NCBI RefSeq assembly: GCF_000761215.1
Contig: NZ_CP009438.1
Coordinates: 1,334,501-1,398,500, forward strand
Direction of reading: 5' to 3'
DNA: 64,000 bases
Source: Streptomyces glaucescens
GTDB taxonomy: Bacteria; Actinomycetota; Actinomycetes; Streptomycetales; Streptomycetaceae
The position numbers were made by a program, and so were the translations under genes. The notes under the pieces are model-generated. The model was not told the origin of the DNA, searched no databases, and was given only the letters and a program-made list of their open reading frames with translations. Position 1 is the stretch's first letter; each line of letters opens with the position of its first letter. Of the stretch, positions 53,088 to 64,000 are shown one piece after another.

Positions 53088-53702
53088 TCAGCGGGCGTAG
53101 TACTCGACGACGAGCTGCTCGTCGCAGATCACCGGGATCTCCTTGCGGTTCGGCTCGCGGTCCAGGCGGAACGCCAGGGCCTTGAGGTTCACCTGCAGGT
53201 AGCGCGGGGTCTCACCGTCGGGGGCGAAGCCACCCTCGCGGGCGACCTGGAACAGCGGCTTCTCGCGGCTGCGCTCGCGGACCATCACGACGTCGTCGGG
53301 ACGGACACGGAACGAGGGCTTGTCGACCTTCTGGCCGTTGACCTCGATGTGGCCGTGGACGACCATCTGGCGGGCCTGGTAGATCGTGCGGGCGATGCCC
53401 GAACGCAGGACCAGCGCGTCGAGACGGCGCTCGAGCTCGACGATCAGGGCCTCACCGGTCTTGCCCTGGACCTTGGAGGCACGCTCGTAGGCGCGGACGA
53501 GCTGACGCTCGGACACGTCGTACTGCGCGCGCAGACGCTGCTTCTCCAGCAGACGGACCTTGTAGTCCGAGTTCTGCTTGCGGCCACGGCCGTGCTCACC
53601 CGGCGGGTAGGGACGGGCCTCGAAGTACTTGACGGCCTTCGGGGTCAGCGCGATGCCGAGGGCACGCGACTTCTTGACCTTGGGGCGGGACTGGTTCGCC
53701 AC
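53088..53702 (-). CDS. rpsD: 30S ribosomal protein S4
   Basis: A 204-residue primary 16S rRNA binder. The S4 fold is intact, with the S4 RNA-binding domain at about 92-155 ([34 protein letters not shown]). There is no Cys zinc cluster near the N-terminus ([20 protein letters not shown]), i.e. the zinc-free form. It stands alone rather than in the alpha operon, the normal situation in Streptomyces. Upstream 53703-54001 (299 bp) holds its promoter/leader and the rarA terminator. Confidence 0.96.
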   Translation of the reverse strand: MANQSRPKVKKSRALGIALTPKAVKYFEARPYPPGEHGRGRKQNSDYKVRLLEKQRLRAQYDVSERQLVRAYERASKVQGKTGEALIVELERRLDALVLRSGIARTIYQARQMVVHGHIEVNGQKVDKPSFRVRPDDVVMVRERSREKPLFQVAREGGFAPDGETPRYLQVNLKALAFRLDREPNRKEIPVICDEQLVVEYYAR

Positions 53703-53914
53703 TGTCTCTCATTTCCTTGATTCGGCTTGTCAGGGTTTTGGGAGGTCGCATCCGCAGCCGGGGAAACCCGTCGGGTCCCGTGGGACCTGCCGGGCAGCCG
53801 CTCCCCTGATCTGGGCACATACGTGCAGCACGCGAGTGGCCCACCGACCGGTTCCCGGGCTTCCGGGACGGTGGTGGGCTGCCCGCGACACCTTCGACGG
53901 TGCGCGACGCTCCT

Positions 53915-53941
53915 GGAGCCGGTCCGAAAGGACCGGGCTCC
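53915..53941 (-). terminator. rarA terminator
   Basis: GGAGCCGGTCC pairs with GGACCGGGCTCC (one bulge) around a GAAA tetraloop, 60 nt downstream of the rarA stop. Confidence 0.65.
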
Positions 53942-54001
53942 CGCTGGCTGTTCCGTTCTGACTGCACGGAACGCAGCACTTCGGGCCAGTCTACAGGGCG
54001 C

Positions 54002-55357
54002 TCAGGACCGCCTGCGACCGAGGTGCTTCCTGGTCCACTCCACCGCGTCGGCGTACCGTGCCTCCGCGCCGTGCCGGGTGGGGGTGTAGTACTCCCGGTC
54101 CTTCAGGGCGTCCGGCGCGTACTGCTGGGCGGCGATGCCCTCGGGGACGTCGTGCGGATAGACGTACCCCTGCCCGTGGCCGAGCTTGGACGCGCCCTTG
54201 TAGTGGGAGTCCCGCAGGTGCGCGGGGACCGCCCCGGCCAGTCCCTTGCGGACGTCCTCCAGCGCGGCGCCGATCGCGGTGGTCGCCGCGTTGGACTTCG
54301 GCGCGAGGGCGAGAGCGATGGTGGCGTGGCTGAGGGTGAGGGCGGCCTCCGGGAAGCCGATCATGGCGACCGCCTGGGCGGCGGCGACCGCGATCGGCAG
54401 CGCGTTGGGGTCCGCCAGGCCGATGTCCTCGCTGGCCGAGATCATCAGTCGGCGGGCGATGAAGCGGGGGTCCTCGCCGGCCTCGATCATGCGGGCCAGG
54501 TAGTGCAGGGCGGCGTCGACGTCGGAGCCGCGGATGGACTTGATGAGGGCGCTCGCGACGTCGTAGTGCTGGTCGCCGTCGCGGTCGTACTTCACCGCCG
54601 CCCGGTCGACCGTCTCCTCCAGCGTCGTCAGGGAGATCTCCGCCTCGCCCTTGTCGAGCGCGGCGCCCGCGGCGGCCTCCAGGGCGGTCAGCGCGCGGCG
54701 GGCGTCCCCGCCGGCGATGCGCAGCAGATGGTCCTCGGTGTCCTCGGGGAGGGCGACGGCGCCCTTGAGGCCGCGCTCCTCGGCCAGCGCCCGGCGCAGC
54801 AGCCCGCGGACGTCCTCGTCCGTGAGCGGTTCCAGGGTGAGCAGGAGGGAGCGGGAGAGCAGCGGGGAGATCACCGAGAAGTACGGGTTCTCGGTGGTCG
54901 CCGCGATCAGCGTGACCCAGCGGTTCTCGACGGCCGGGAGCAGGGAGTCCTGCTGCGCCTTGCTGAAGCGGTGGATCTCGTCGAGGAAGAGGACGGTCTC
55001 CTTGCCGTACCCGCCGGTGGCGCGGCGGGCGCCGTCGATGACCGCGCGGACCTCCTTGACGCCCGCGGTGATCGCCGACAGCTCCACGAAGCGCTTGTTG
55101 GTGGCCTTGGAGACGACGTACGCGAGGGTCGTCTTGCCGGTGCCGGGCGGGCCCCACAGGATCACCGAGGACGGCCCGGCCGGTCCCCCCGAGCCCTCGC
55201 CGACCAGGCGGCGCAGCGGCGAGCCGGGTTTCAGCAGATGCCGCTGCCCCACCACCTCGTCGAGGGTGCGCGGGCGCATCCGCACGGCCAGCGGACTGCC
55301 GGCCGGGTCCTTCTCCTGGCGTTCTTCTGCGGCGGCGGTGAACAGGTCGGGCTCCAC
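54002..55357 (-). CDS. rarA: Replication-associated recombination protein RarA/MgsA
   Basis: A 451-residue AAA+ ATPase acting at stalled forks. Walker [14 protein letters not shown] near residue 70, Walker [10 protein letters not shown] near 123, sensor 1 AATTENPYF near 154, Arg finger region SRSLLL. The C-terminal MgsA tetramerisation domain contains [22 protein letters not shown] and GYVYPHD near the end. The opening [21 protein letters not shown] is the usual PCNA/SSB-proximal tail. Length is typical. Confidence 0.95.
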   Translation of the reverse strand: MEPDLFTAAAEERQEKDPAGSPLAVRMRPRTLDEVVGQRHLLKPGSPLRRLVGEGSGGPAGPSSVILWGPPGTGKTTLAYVVSKATNKRFVELSAITAGVKEVRAVIDGARRATGGYGKETVLFLDEIHRFSKAQQDSLLPAVENRWVTLIAATTENPYFSVISPLLSRSLLLTLEPLTDEDVRGLLRRALAEERGLKGAVALPEDTEDHLLRIAGGDARRALTALEAAAGAALDKGEAEISLTTLEETVDRAAVKYDRDGDQHYDVASALIKSIRGSDVDAALHYLARMIEAGEDPRFIARRLMISASEDIGLADPNALPIAVAAAQAVAMIGFPEAALTLSHATIALALAPKSNAATTAIGAALEDVRKGLAGAVPAHLRDSHYKGASKLGHGQGYVYPHDVPEGIAAQQYAPDALKDREYYTPTRHGAEARYADAVEWTRKHLGRRRS

Positions 55358-55416
55358 GCTGGAAACCCTAAATCACCGCACTGACAATCCCCCGGGCCCG
55401 GGTCCCGGGAGCGGGC

Positions 55417-56088
55417 TCAGGCCCAGAGCTGGCTGCCCCAGCGGGTCAGGATCAGCATGGCGATGATGCCGACGTGGGTGACCGGCAGCGTCCAGGTGAA
55501 CTCGCCGAGGAACCGCCTCACGCCGGCGGGCGCGGGCAGGAAGCCGTTGCGGACGTTGAACGAGGTCACGTACCAGAACATGGTGATCGTGGCGACCCAG
55601 GCCAGCGAGCACCACAGGCACAGCGCGTTGATCTCGTACAGCGACTGGACCATCAGCCAGGTGCAGAACGCGACGCCGAAGAGGGTGCCGGCGTTGAAGG
55701 TGAGCCAGTACCAGCGGGGGAAGCGGGCGCGGGCCAGCAGGCTCACGCCGACGCAGACCACGATGCCGTAGGTGACGAGGCCGAGCATCGGGTTGGGGAA
55801 CCCGAAGACGGACGCCTGGTCGCTCTCCATGACGCTGCCGCAGGAGACGATCGGGTTGAGGCTGCAGCTCGGGGTGAACGTCTCGCCGCTCACCTTGCCC
55901 TCGAGGATCTTGAACTTGTCGATCGTGATGACCCAGGCGGCGAGCAGGCCGGCCGCGCCGGTGATCACCAGCAGCAGGGCGAAGGCCCGGCCGGCGCCCA
56001 CCGTGCGCGGCCCGGCGGCGGTGCGCGGCTCGGGCCGAGGGTCGGGTTCGGGCTCGGTGGAGACGTCCTGGACTGTCGTCTTGCTCAT
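55417..56088 (-). CDS. Vitamin K epoxide reductase (VKOR) family protein
   Basis: A 223-residue polytopic membrane protein. The charged N-terminus (about 1-40) is cytoplasmic, followed by about five membrane helices. The active-site pair ALCLWCSLAW (CxxC) near residue 150 and the loop cysteines CSLNPIVSC near 78-86 are the VKOR redox relay. In actinobacteria VKOR reoxidises DsbA-like proteins, so it supports disulfide formation in exported proteins. Start at 56088 chosen because the longer frame adds an atypical extension. Confidence 0.9.
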   Translation of the reverse strand: MSKTTVQDVSTEPEPDPRPEPRTAAGPRTVGAGRAFALLLVITGAAGLLAAWVITIDKFKILEGKVSGETFTPSCSLNPIVSCGSVMESDQASVFGFPNPMLGLVTYGIVVCVGVSLLARARFPRWYWLTFNAGTLFGVAFCTWLMVQSLYEINALCLWCSLAWVATITMFWYVTSFNVRNGFLPAPAGVRRFLGEFTWTLPVTHVGIIAMLILTRWGSQLWA

Positions 56089-56285
56089 CACGCCGATTCC
56101 GTCACTTGAGGGGGGTGGACCTGCTTCCGGCACCGGACATTGTGCCGCAAGCGCCTGTGTCTGCACCGTTCACTGCGCATAAGGACACACGGCCGAGTGG
56201 TCCCACCGTCCCGATCCGGACGACGGCGACGCGACGGGGCGCCGAGGGCCGTTGCCGGCTCCCGGCGCCCCGTCGTGTCGTGTGC

Positions 56286-57548
56286 TCAGCCCAGCCGGGC
56301 CTCGAGCTCGGCCACGATCTCGTTCACGCCGACCGCCTCCTGCTCGCCGGACTCCATGTCCTTGAGCTGGACGACGCCGTCGGCGAGGTCCCGCTCGCCG
56401 GCCACCACCGCGTAGCGGGCGCCGCTGCGGTTGGCGTTCTTCATGGCCCCCTTGAGGCCCTTGCCGCCGTACGCGAAGTCCGCCGCGATCCCCGCCTTGC
56501 GCAGCTCGGTGACCTTGCCGAACAGCACCCGGCGGGCCTCCTCGCCGAGCGGGACCGCGAACACGCTGGTCGCGGCGGGCAGGTCCAGCTCGACGCCCTC
56601 CGCCTCCAGCGCGAGGACCGTGCGGTCCACGCCGAGGGCCCAGCCCACGGACGGCAGCGCGGGCCCGCCGATCATCTCGGACAGGCCGTCGTAGCGGCCG
56701 CCGCCGCCCACCGCGGACTGGGAGCCCAGACCGTCGTGGACGAACTCGAACGTGGTCCGGGTGTAGTAGTCCAGGCCGCGGACCAGCTTCGGGTCGTCCT
56801 CGAAGGCGACACCGGCGGCCGTGATCAGCTCGCGGACCTCCTCGTGGTACGCCTTGCAGGCGTCGCACAGGTAGTCGCGCAGGAGGGGGGCGCCCGCCAG
56901 CTGCTTCTGGACCGACTCCCGCTTGTCGTCGAGGACGCGCAGCGGGTTGATCTCCGCGCGGCGCAGGGTGTCCTCGTCGAGGTCGAGGCCGCGCAGGAAG
57001 TCCTGGAGCGCGGCCCGGTACACCGGACGGCACTCCTTGTCGCCCAGGCTGTTGAGCAGGATGCGGAAGTTCCTCAGCCCCAGGGAGCGGTACGCCTGGT
57101 CGGCCAGGATGATCAGCTCGGCGTCCAGCGCCGGGTCCTCCGCGCCGATCGCCTCGGCGCCGACCTGGGAGAAGTGACGGTAGCGGCCCTTCTGGGGGCG
57201 CTCGTAGCGGTAGTACGAACCGGAGTACCAGAGCTTGACCGGGAGGTTGCCCGACTTGTGCAGGCTGGCCTCCAGGGCGGCGCGCAGCACGGACGCCGTG
57301 CCCTCGGGGCGCAGCGCGAGCCTGTCGCCGCCCTTGGTCTCGAAGGCGTACATCTCCTTGGTGACGATGTCGGTGGACTCGCCGACACCGCGCGCGAACA
57401 GCTCGACGTTCTCGAAGCCGGGCGTCTCGACGTAGCCGTAGCCGGAGTTGCGCAGCGGGGCGGCGATCGCCTCGCGCACCGCGAGGTACTTCGCGGAGTC
57501 CGGCGGGATCAGGTCGTACGTGCCCTTGGGGGCCTTGAAGGTGCTCAC
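56286..57548 (-). CDS. hisS: Histidyl-tRNA synthetase
   Basis: A 420-residue class II synthetase. Motif 2 lies in [19 protein letters not shown]; the histidine-specific [15 protein letters not shown] and GGGGRYDGL motifs are near residues 255-290. The C-terminal anticodon-binding domain starts near 330. GTG start at 57548 with weak GAGAG upstream; it is 13 bp after the MBL hydrolase gene and probably co-transcribed with it. Confidence 0.97.
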   Translation of the reverse strand: MSTFKAPKGTYDLIPPDSAKYLAVREAIAAPLRNSGYGYVETPGFENVELFARGVGESTDIVTKEMYAFETKGGDRLALRPEGTASVLRAALEASLHKSGNLPVKLWYSGSYYRYERPQKGRYRHFSQVGAEAIGAEDPALDAELIILADQAYRSLGLRNFRILLNSLGDKECRPVYRAALQDFLRGLDLDEDTLRRAEINPLRVLDDKRESVQKQLAGAPLLRDYLCDACKAYHEEVRELITAAGVAFEDDPKLVRGLDYYTRTTFEFVHDGLGSQSAVGGGGRYDGLSEMIGGPALPSVGWALGVDRTVLALEAEGVELDLPAATSVFAVPLGEEARRVLFGKVTELRKAGIAADFAYGGKGLKGAMKNANRSGARYAVVAGERDLADGVVQLKDMESGEQEAVGVNEIVAELEARLG

Positions 57549-57561
57549 GGAAGTCTCTCGA

Positions 57562-58269
57562 TCACATTCCTCGTCGGGGAGCCGGGTGTGCTCCCTGGCC
57601 GGCGGCCACCTGCCGCAGATAGGGGTTGGTGGCGCGCTCCTGGCCGATGGTCGTCTGGGGGCCGTGGCCGGACAGCACCACGGTCGAGTCGTCGAGCGGC
57701 AGGCACACGCGGGCCAGCGAGTCGAGCATCTCGGCCATGTCACCGCCGGGCAGGTCGGTGCGTCCGATGGAGCCGGCGAACAGCAGGTCGCCCGAGAAGA
57801 GGACCGGCGGGATGTCCGCCGCCTCGGGCAGGCCGAAGGTCACCGACCCCTTGGTATGGCCCGGCGCGTGCGCGACGGCCAGCTCCAGACCGGCCAGCTC
57901 CAGCTTCGCGCCGTCGGCCAGCGTCCTGACGTCGTCCGGCTCCCCCACGGTCAGCTCGCCCATCAGCTGGGCGCCGACGGAACGGCCGAGGGCCTTCTCG
58001 GGGTCGCTCATCATGTACCGGTCCTCGGGGTGGATCCAGGCCGGTACGCCGTGCGCGCCGCACACCGGGACGACCGAGGCCACGTGGTCGATGTGGCCGT
58101 GGGTGAGGACGACGGCGACGGGCTTGAGCCGATGCTTCTTGAGCGCCTCCTCGACTCCGGGGGCCGCTTCGTGGCCCGGGTCGATGATCACGCACTCCTC
58201 ACCGGCGGCGGGGGCGACCAGGTAACAGTTGGTCCCCCAGGCCCCGGCGGGGAACCCGGCAATGAGCAC
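57562..58269 (-). CDS. Metallo-beta-lactamase fold hydrolase (glyoxalase II-like)
   Basis: A 235-residue MBL-fold protein. The binuclear metal motif [13 protein letters not shown] is near residues 75-87, a second His lies in [12 protein letters not shown], and the bridging Asp in [19 protein letters not shown]. This pattern is typical of hydroxyacylglutathione-hydrolase-like and persulfide-dioxygenase-like enzymes. Streptomyces lacks glutathione, so a mycothiol or other thioester may be the substrate. It precedes hisS in one operon, as in other actinobacteria. Confidence 0.88.
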   Translation of the reverse strand: MLIAGFPAGAWGTNCYLVAPAAGEECVIIDPGHEAAPGVEEALKKHRLKPVAVVLTHGHIDHVASVVPVCGAHGVPAWIHPEDRYMMSDPEKALGRSVGAQLMGELTVGEPDDVRTLADGAKLELAGLELAVAHAPGHTKGSVTFGLPEAADIPPVLFSGDLLFAGSIGRTDLPGGDMAEMLDSLARVCLPLDDSTVVLSGHGPQTTIGQERATNPYLRQVAAGQGAHPAPRRGM

Positions 58270-58436
58270 GATCGTCCTTCGTTGTGTCGATACGGGCGGC
58301 TGCAGCTTCCGTCAGAGCCTACCGGCGCTGCCGTTTCCTCAGCGAACCCATATACGGTACGGGGCACACGCAGGCGGTCGGCTCACAAGACGCACGCGTA
58401 CCCGTCGACGTACGAGACGCATGAGGAGTAAACCCG

Positions 58437-59246
58437 GTGGTCAGCCAGGAACAGCGGCGGCGTCAGCTCGCCCGGGAGAAGTTCTTGCGGCAGCAGCAGC
58501 GGCGCACCGACGCACGGCGCAAGGCGCGCACGCGCAACGCGGTGATCGCATCGGCACTGGGCGTCATCCTGGTCGGCAGCCTCGCGCTGTACACGACCGG
58601 GGCTCTCAAGGACGACGGCAAGGAGAAGGCGGGCGCGGACGTCACGCCCAGCGCCACGAGCGCGCCGCCGGACCCGTGCGGCAAGCCGGCCAAGGGCGAG
58701 GCCGAGTCGATGTCCTTCAAGAAGGAGCCGGCGATGACCATCGACACGTCGGCGAAGTACACGATGAAGCTGGAGACGACCTGCGGCGACATAGAGGTGG
58801 CGCTGAAGGCGGCGGCGGCCCCGCACACGGTGAACTCGTTCAACTTCCTCGCCGGCAAGGGCTACTTCGACCACACCAAGTGCCACCGTCTGACCACGAA
58901 CGGCATCTACGTCCTGCAGTGCGGCGACCCGACGGCCAGCGGCAGCGGCGGCCCGGGGTACCAGATGAAGGACGAGAACCTCAAGGACAAGAGCCTGAAG
59001 GGCAACGTCTACCCGGCGGGCACGGTGGCGATGGCCAACTCCGGCCCGAACACCAACGGCAGCCAGTTCTTCCTCGTCTACCAGGACAGTCAGCTGCCTC
59101 CCAGCTACACCCCGTTCGGTACGGTGTCCGCATCCGGCATGACGGTCCTGAAGAAGATCGCCGCCGCGGGCGAGAACACCGGCGCCGGTGACGGGGCTCC
59201 GAACGCGACGGTCGTGATCGACAAGGCGACGGTCACGAAATCCTGA
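58437..59246 (+). CDS. Membrane-anchored cyclophilin-type peptidylprolyl isomerase
   Basis: A 269-residue protein. The cytoplasmic basic helix (VSQEQRRRQLAREKFLRQQQ, then RRTDARRKARTRN) precedes one membrane anchor (about 38-58). A Pro/Ala-rich linker leads to a cyclophilin domain from about 100. Family elements: YFDHTKCHRL, LQCGDPTASG and MANSGPNTNGSQFFLVYQDS. The Arg of the FHR motif is kept, though Cys replaces Phe. It should help fold exported proteins. GTG start with AGGAG upstream; divergent from the MBL-hisS operon. Confidence 0.92.
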   Translation: MVSQEQRRRQLAREKFLRQQQRRTDARRKARTRNAVIASALGVILVGSLALYTTGALKDDGKEKAGADVTPSATSAPPDPCGKPAKGEAESMSFKKEPAMTIDTSAKYTMKLETTCGDIEVALKAAAAPHTVNSFNFLAGKGYFDHTKCHRLTTNGIYVLQCGDPTASGSGGPGYQMKDENLKDKSLKGNVYPAGTVAMANSGPNTNGSQFFLVYQDSQLPPSYTPFGTVSASGMTVLKKIAAAGENTGAGDGAPNATVVIDKATVTKS

Positions 59247-59380
59247 CGCTCAACTGCGAATTTCGGTCGCGCGGGATGCGGACAGGCAACCCGCCGGTCG
59301 CCTATGTTGGCCGTGACGAAACTGTGGACGATGCCCGGGGGAGCTGAGGCCCCCCGCAGGCATCATGTGGAGGAGGCGCT

Positions 59381-60610
59381 GTGAGCAGCGACCCGTGGGG
59401 CCGCGTCGACGAGACGGGGACCGTGTACGTGCGGACGGCCGACGGCGAGAAGGTCGTCGGCTCCTGGCAGGCCGGCTCCCCTGACGAGGCGCTGGCCTAC
59501 TTCGAGCGCAAGTACGAGGGCCTGGTTGTCGAGATCGGCCTCCTCGAGAAGCGAGTGCGGACCACCGACCTGTCGGCCAAGGACGCCCAGGCGGCCATCG
59601 ACCATCTGCGCGAGCAGGTCGACGCGCACCACGCCGTCGGTGACCTGGACGCCCTGCGGACCCGGCTGGACAAGCTCGTCGAGACCGTCGAGAAGCGCCG
59701 CGAGGAGCGCAAGGCGCAGCGCGCGAAGCAGTCCGACGAGGCCCGTCACGCCAAGGAGGCGCTGGTCGCCGAGGCCGAGCAGCTTGCGCAGTCCGACCAG
59801 TGGCGGGCGGCCGGCGAGCGGCTGCGGGCGCTGGTGGACACCTGGAAGGGTCTGCCCCGCCTGGACCGCAAGTCCGACGACGAGCTGTGGCACCGCTTCT
59901 CGCACGCCCGGTCGGCGTTCTCCAAGCGCCGCAAGGCGCACTTCGCGCAGCTCGACGCGCAGCGCGAGGAGGCCCGCAGGATCAAGGAGCGGCTGGTCGC
60001 CGAGGCCGAGTCGCTGTCGGACTCGACCGACTGGGGCCCCACCGCCGCCCGCTACCGCGAGCTGATGGCGGAGTGGAAGGCCGCGGGCCGCGCCCAGCGC
60101 GAGCACGAGGACGACCTGTGGAACCGCTTCCGCGGCGCGCAGGACGTGTTCTTCGCCGCCCGCAGCTCGGTCTTCGCCGAGCGGGACGCCGAGCAGGCGG
60201 AGAACCTGAAGCTGAAGGAGGAGCTGGCCGAGGAGGCCGAGAAGATCCTCCCGGTCACGGACCTCAAGGCGGCGCGGGCCGCGTTCCGCTCGATCAACGA
60301 GCGCTGGGAGGCCATCGGCCACGTGCCGCGGGACGCCCGGCCGAAGGTCGAGGGCCGGATGCACGCGGTCGAGCGGGCCATCCAGGAGGCCGAGGAGGCC
60401 GAGTGGCGCCGGACGAACCCGGAGGCACGCGCGCGTGCCGAGGGTCTGACCGGTCAGCTCCAGGCGGCGGTGGACAAGCTCAAGGGCCAGATCGAGCAGG
60501 CGCGCGCCCAGGGCAACAACGCCAAGGCCGACAAGCTGGAGCGGGAGCTGGAGGGCCGCCAGGCGCTGCTGGACCAGGCGCTGAAGGGCCTGCAGGAGTT
60601 CGGCGGCTGA
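59381..60610 (+). CDS. DUF349 domain protein
   Basis: A 409-residue, almost wholly helical, highly charged protein with three or four DUF349 repeats, each with a Trp-rich pattern: WRAAGERLRALVDTWKGLPR, then WGPTAARYRELMAEWKAAGR, plus ARAAFRSINERWEAIGHVP. The C-terminus is a coiled coil. In S. coelicolor the equivalent gene precedes relA. Function unknown; a role in RNA or stress responses has been suggested for the family. GTG start with GGAGGAGG upstream. Confidence 0.88.
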   Translation: MSSDPWGRVDETGTVYVRTADGEKVVGSWQAGSPDEALAYFERKYEGLVVEIGLLEKRVRTTDLSAKDAQAAIDHLREQVDAHHAVGDLDALRTRLDKLVETVEKRREERKAQRAKQSDEARHAKEALVAEAEQLAQSDQWRAAGERLRALVDTWKGLPRLDRKSDDELWHRFSHARSAFSKRRKAHFAQLDAQREEARRIKERLVAEAESLSDSTDWGPTAARYRELMAEWKAAGRAQREHEDDLWNRFRGAQDVFFAARSSVFAERDAEQAENLKLKEELAEEAEKILPVTDLKAARAAFRSINERWEAIGHVPRDARPKVEGRMHAVERAIQEAEEAEWRRTNPEARARAEGLTGQLQAAVDKLKGQIEQARAQGNNAKADKLERELEGRQALLDQALKGLQEFGG

Positions 60611-60617
60611 GACGGCC

Positions 60618-60695
60618 GGTCCGCCGGACCGTACGACGACGAGGCGCCCGCACCTTCCCGGTGCGGGCGCCTCGTCGTGTGCGGTCCGGCGGACC
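60618..60695. terminator. Nested double-stem bidirectional terminator
   Basis: The inner stem is a perfect 19 bp (60636-60654 with 60660-60678, TTCCC loop); the outer stem is a perfect 14 bp (GGTCCGCCGGACCG at 60618 with 60682-60695). It lies between the convergent DUF349 and relA genes, 7 nt from one stop and 3 nt from the other. Confidence 0.9.
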
Positions 60696-60698
60696 TCC

Positions 60699-63257
<2,559 letters not shown>

Positions 63258-63376
63258 GAGGGCTCCTCGTGCGCGATCCGGGTCCCCCGGTCAGGCTCCG
63301 GATACCCCATGGTAGCGATCCTGGGCACCGGGATCGCCTTCAGGCCAAAGTGGAAGTGGCCTACCGGGCAAACGCA

Positions 63377-63411
63377 TGAGGCGGGCACCGGATTCCTCCG
63401 GGCCCGCCTCA
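63377..63411 (-). terminator. Hairpin between apt and relA
   Basis: TGAGGCGGGCACCGG pairs with CCGGGCCCGCCTCA (one bulged base) around a short loop, 40 nt after the apt stop; it may only partly stop transcription into relA. Confidence 0.6.
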
Positions 63412-63450
63412 GCGGTGCCGTACGGCCGTCCGGCCGCCGTCGCGGTGTGC

Positions 63451-63990
63451 TCAGACGACGAGCAGCGCCTCCAGGGGCGCTCCGTCGAGGGCCGGTGCCA
63501 GGCGGCTGCGGCCGTCGAGGAACGCCAGCTCCATCAGTACGGCGACGCCCGCGACCTGGGCGCCGGCCCGGCGGATCAGCTGGAGGGAGGCCTCGGCGGT
63601 GCCGCCGGTGGCCAGCACGTCGTCGATGACCAGGACGCGGTCCTGCGTGCTCAGGTCCTCGGCGTGCACCTCGATCTCCGCCGACCCGTACTCCAGGTCG
63701 TAGGACTGGCGCAGGGTGGCGCCGGGGAGCTTGCCCGCCTTGCGGACCGGGATGAACCCGACGCCCGCGCGGACGGCCACCGGGGCGCCGAGGATGAAAC
63801 CGCGGGCCTCCAAGCCGACGATCTTGGTGGCGCCGGTGCGCTCCACGATCCCGGCCAGCGCGTCGGTGAGCGCGGTGAACGCCGCCGGGTCCGCGAGGAG
63901 CGGGGTGATGTCCTTGAACATCACCCCGGGCTCCGGGTAGTCCGCGACATCGCGGATGCGGCTGAGCAGCAGCTCCTGGATGCCGGTCAT
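63451..63990 (-). CDS. apt: Adenine phosphoribosyltransferase
   Basis: A 179-residue purine salvage enzyme converting adenine and PRPP to AMP. The N-terminal hood segment IRDVADYPEPGVMFKDITPLL and the PRPP loop VLVIDDVLATGGTAEA are diagnostic. The ATG at 63990 lies just inside the window edge; its promoter is outside or at the edge. In S. coelicolor apt and relA are adjacent and partly co-transcribed. Confidence 0.95.
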   Translation of the reverse strand: MTGIQELLLSRIRDVADYPEPGVMFKDITPLLADPAAFTALTDALAGIVERTGATKIVGLEARGFILGAPVAVRAGVGFIPVRKAGKLPGATLRQSYDLEYGSAEIEVHAEDLSTQDRVLVIDDVLATGGTAEASLQLIRRAGAQVAGVAVLMELAFLDGRSRLAPALDGAPLEALLVV

Positions 63991-64000
63991 CGGCGCTTCC

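Overview
The window is chromosomal DNA from a high-GC actinomycete, almost certainly a Streptomyces. Evidence is the extreme G/C bias at third codon positions, frequent GTG/TTG starts, the developmental regulator bldD, the streptomycete integration host factor sIHF, and a gene order that matches, from memory and not by computation, the S. coelicolor segment from about SCO1444 to SCO1514. I see no insertion sequence, prophage, tRNA, rRNA or CRISPR array.

Left part (1-17 kb), more variable. The 3' end of a secreted GH18 chitinase ends in a 22-bp-stem terminator. A divergent ROK repressor (RokL6-like) and sugar MFS transporter share a palindromic operator. Then come a thioesterase, an NCS2 nucleobase permease, a DUF5995 protein, and a two-gene operon resembling Pseudomonas davA/davB (amino-acid 2-monooxygenase plus amidase). 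After a secreted protein and an SRPBCC-like protein there is a permease-Lrp pair. The davA and permease upstream regions carry a similar array of helically phased TTGCG repeats, suggesting one basic-amino-acid catabolic regulon. GuaB1 (GMP reductase type), a translationally coupled lipobox-bearing RNase Sa-like nuclease with its barstar, a tandem-repeat tract and a SorC-type regulator complete this part.

Middle (17-41.8 kb), housekeeping, nearly all on the minus strand: rpe, rsmB, fmt, priA, metK, coaBC, rpoZ, gmk, sIHF, then the pyrimidine cluster pyrR-pyrB-pyrC-(membrane protein)-carA-carB-pyrD-pyrF, with a PyrR RNA-binding loop just before pyrR. Divergent from pyrR is bldD with three BldD boxes in its promoter. 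Then nusB, efp and a degenerate M24 peptidase-like gene.

Right part (42-64 kb): a His/Pro-rich ATPase; the shikimate genes aroB-aroK-aroC and aroE; mltG, ruvX (yqgF), alaS and two small envelope genes; rpsD; rarA; a VKOR protein; hisS; an MBL hydrolase; on the plus strand a membrane-anchored cyclophilin and a DUF349 protein; then relA and apt.

Many adjacent genes overlap by ATGA or TGATG, showing translational coupling. Long perfect hairpins mark most transcription unit ends. The least-described material is the DavAB/permease/Lrp module with its shared phased repeats, and the lipobox RNase-barstar pair.
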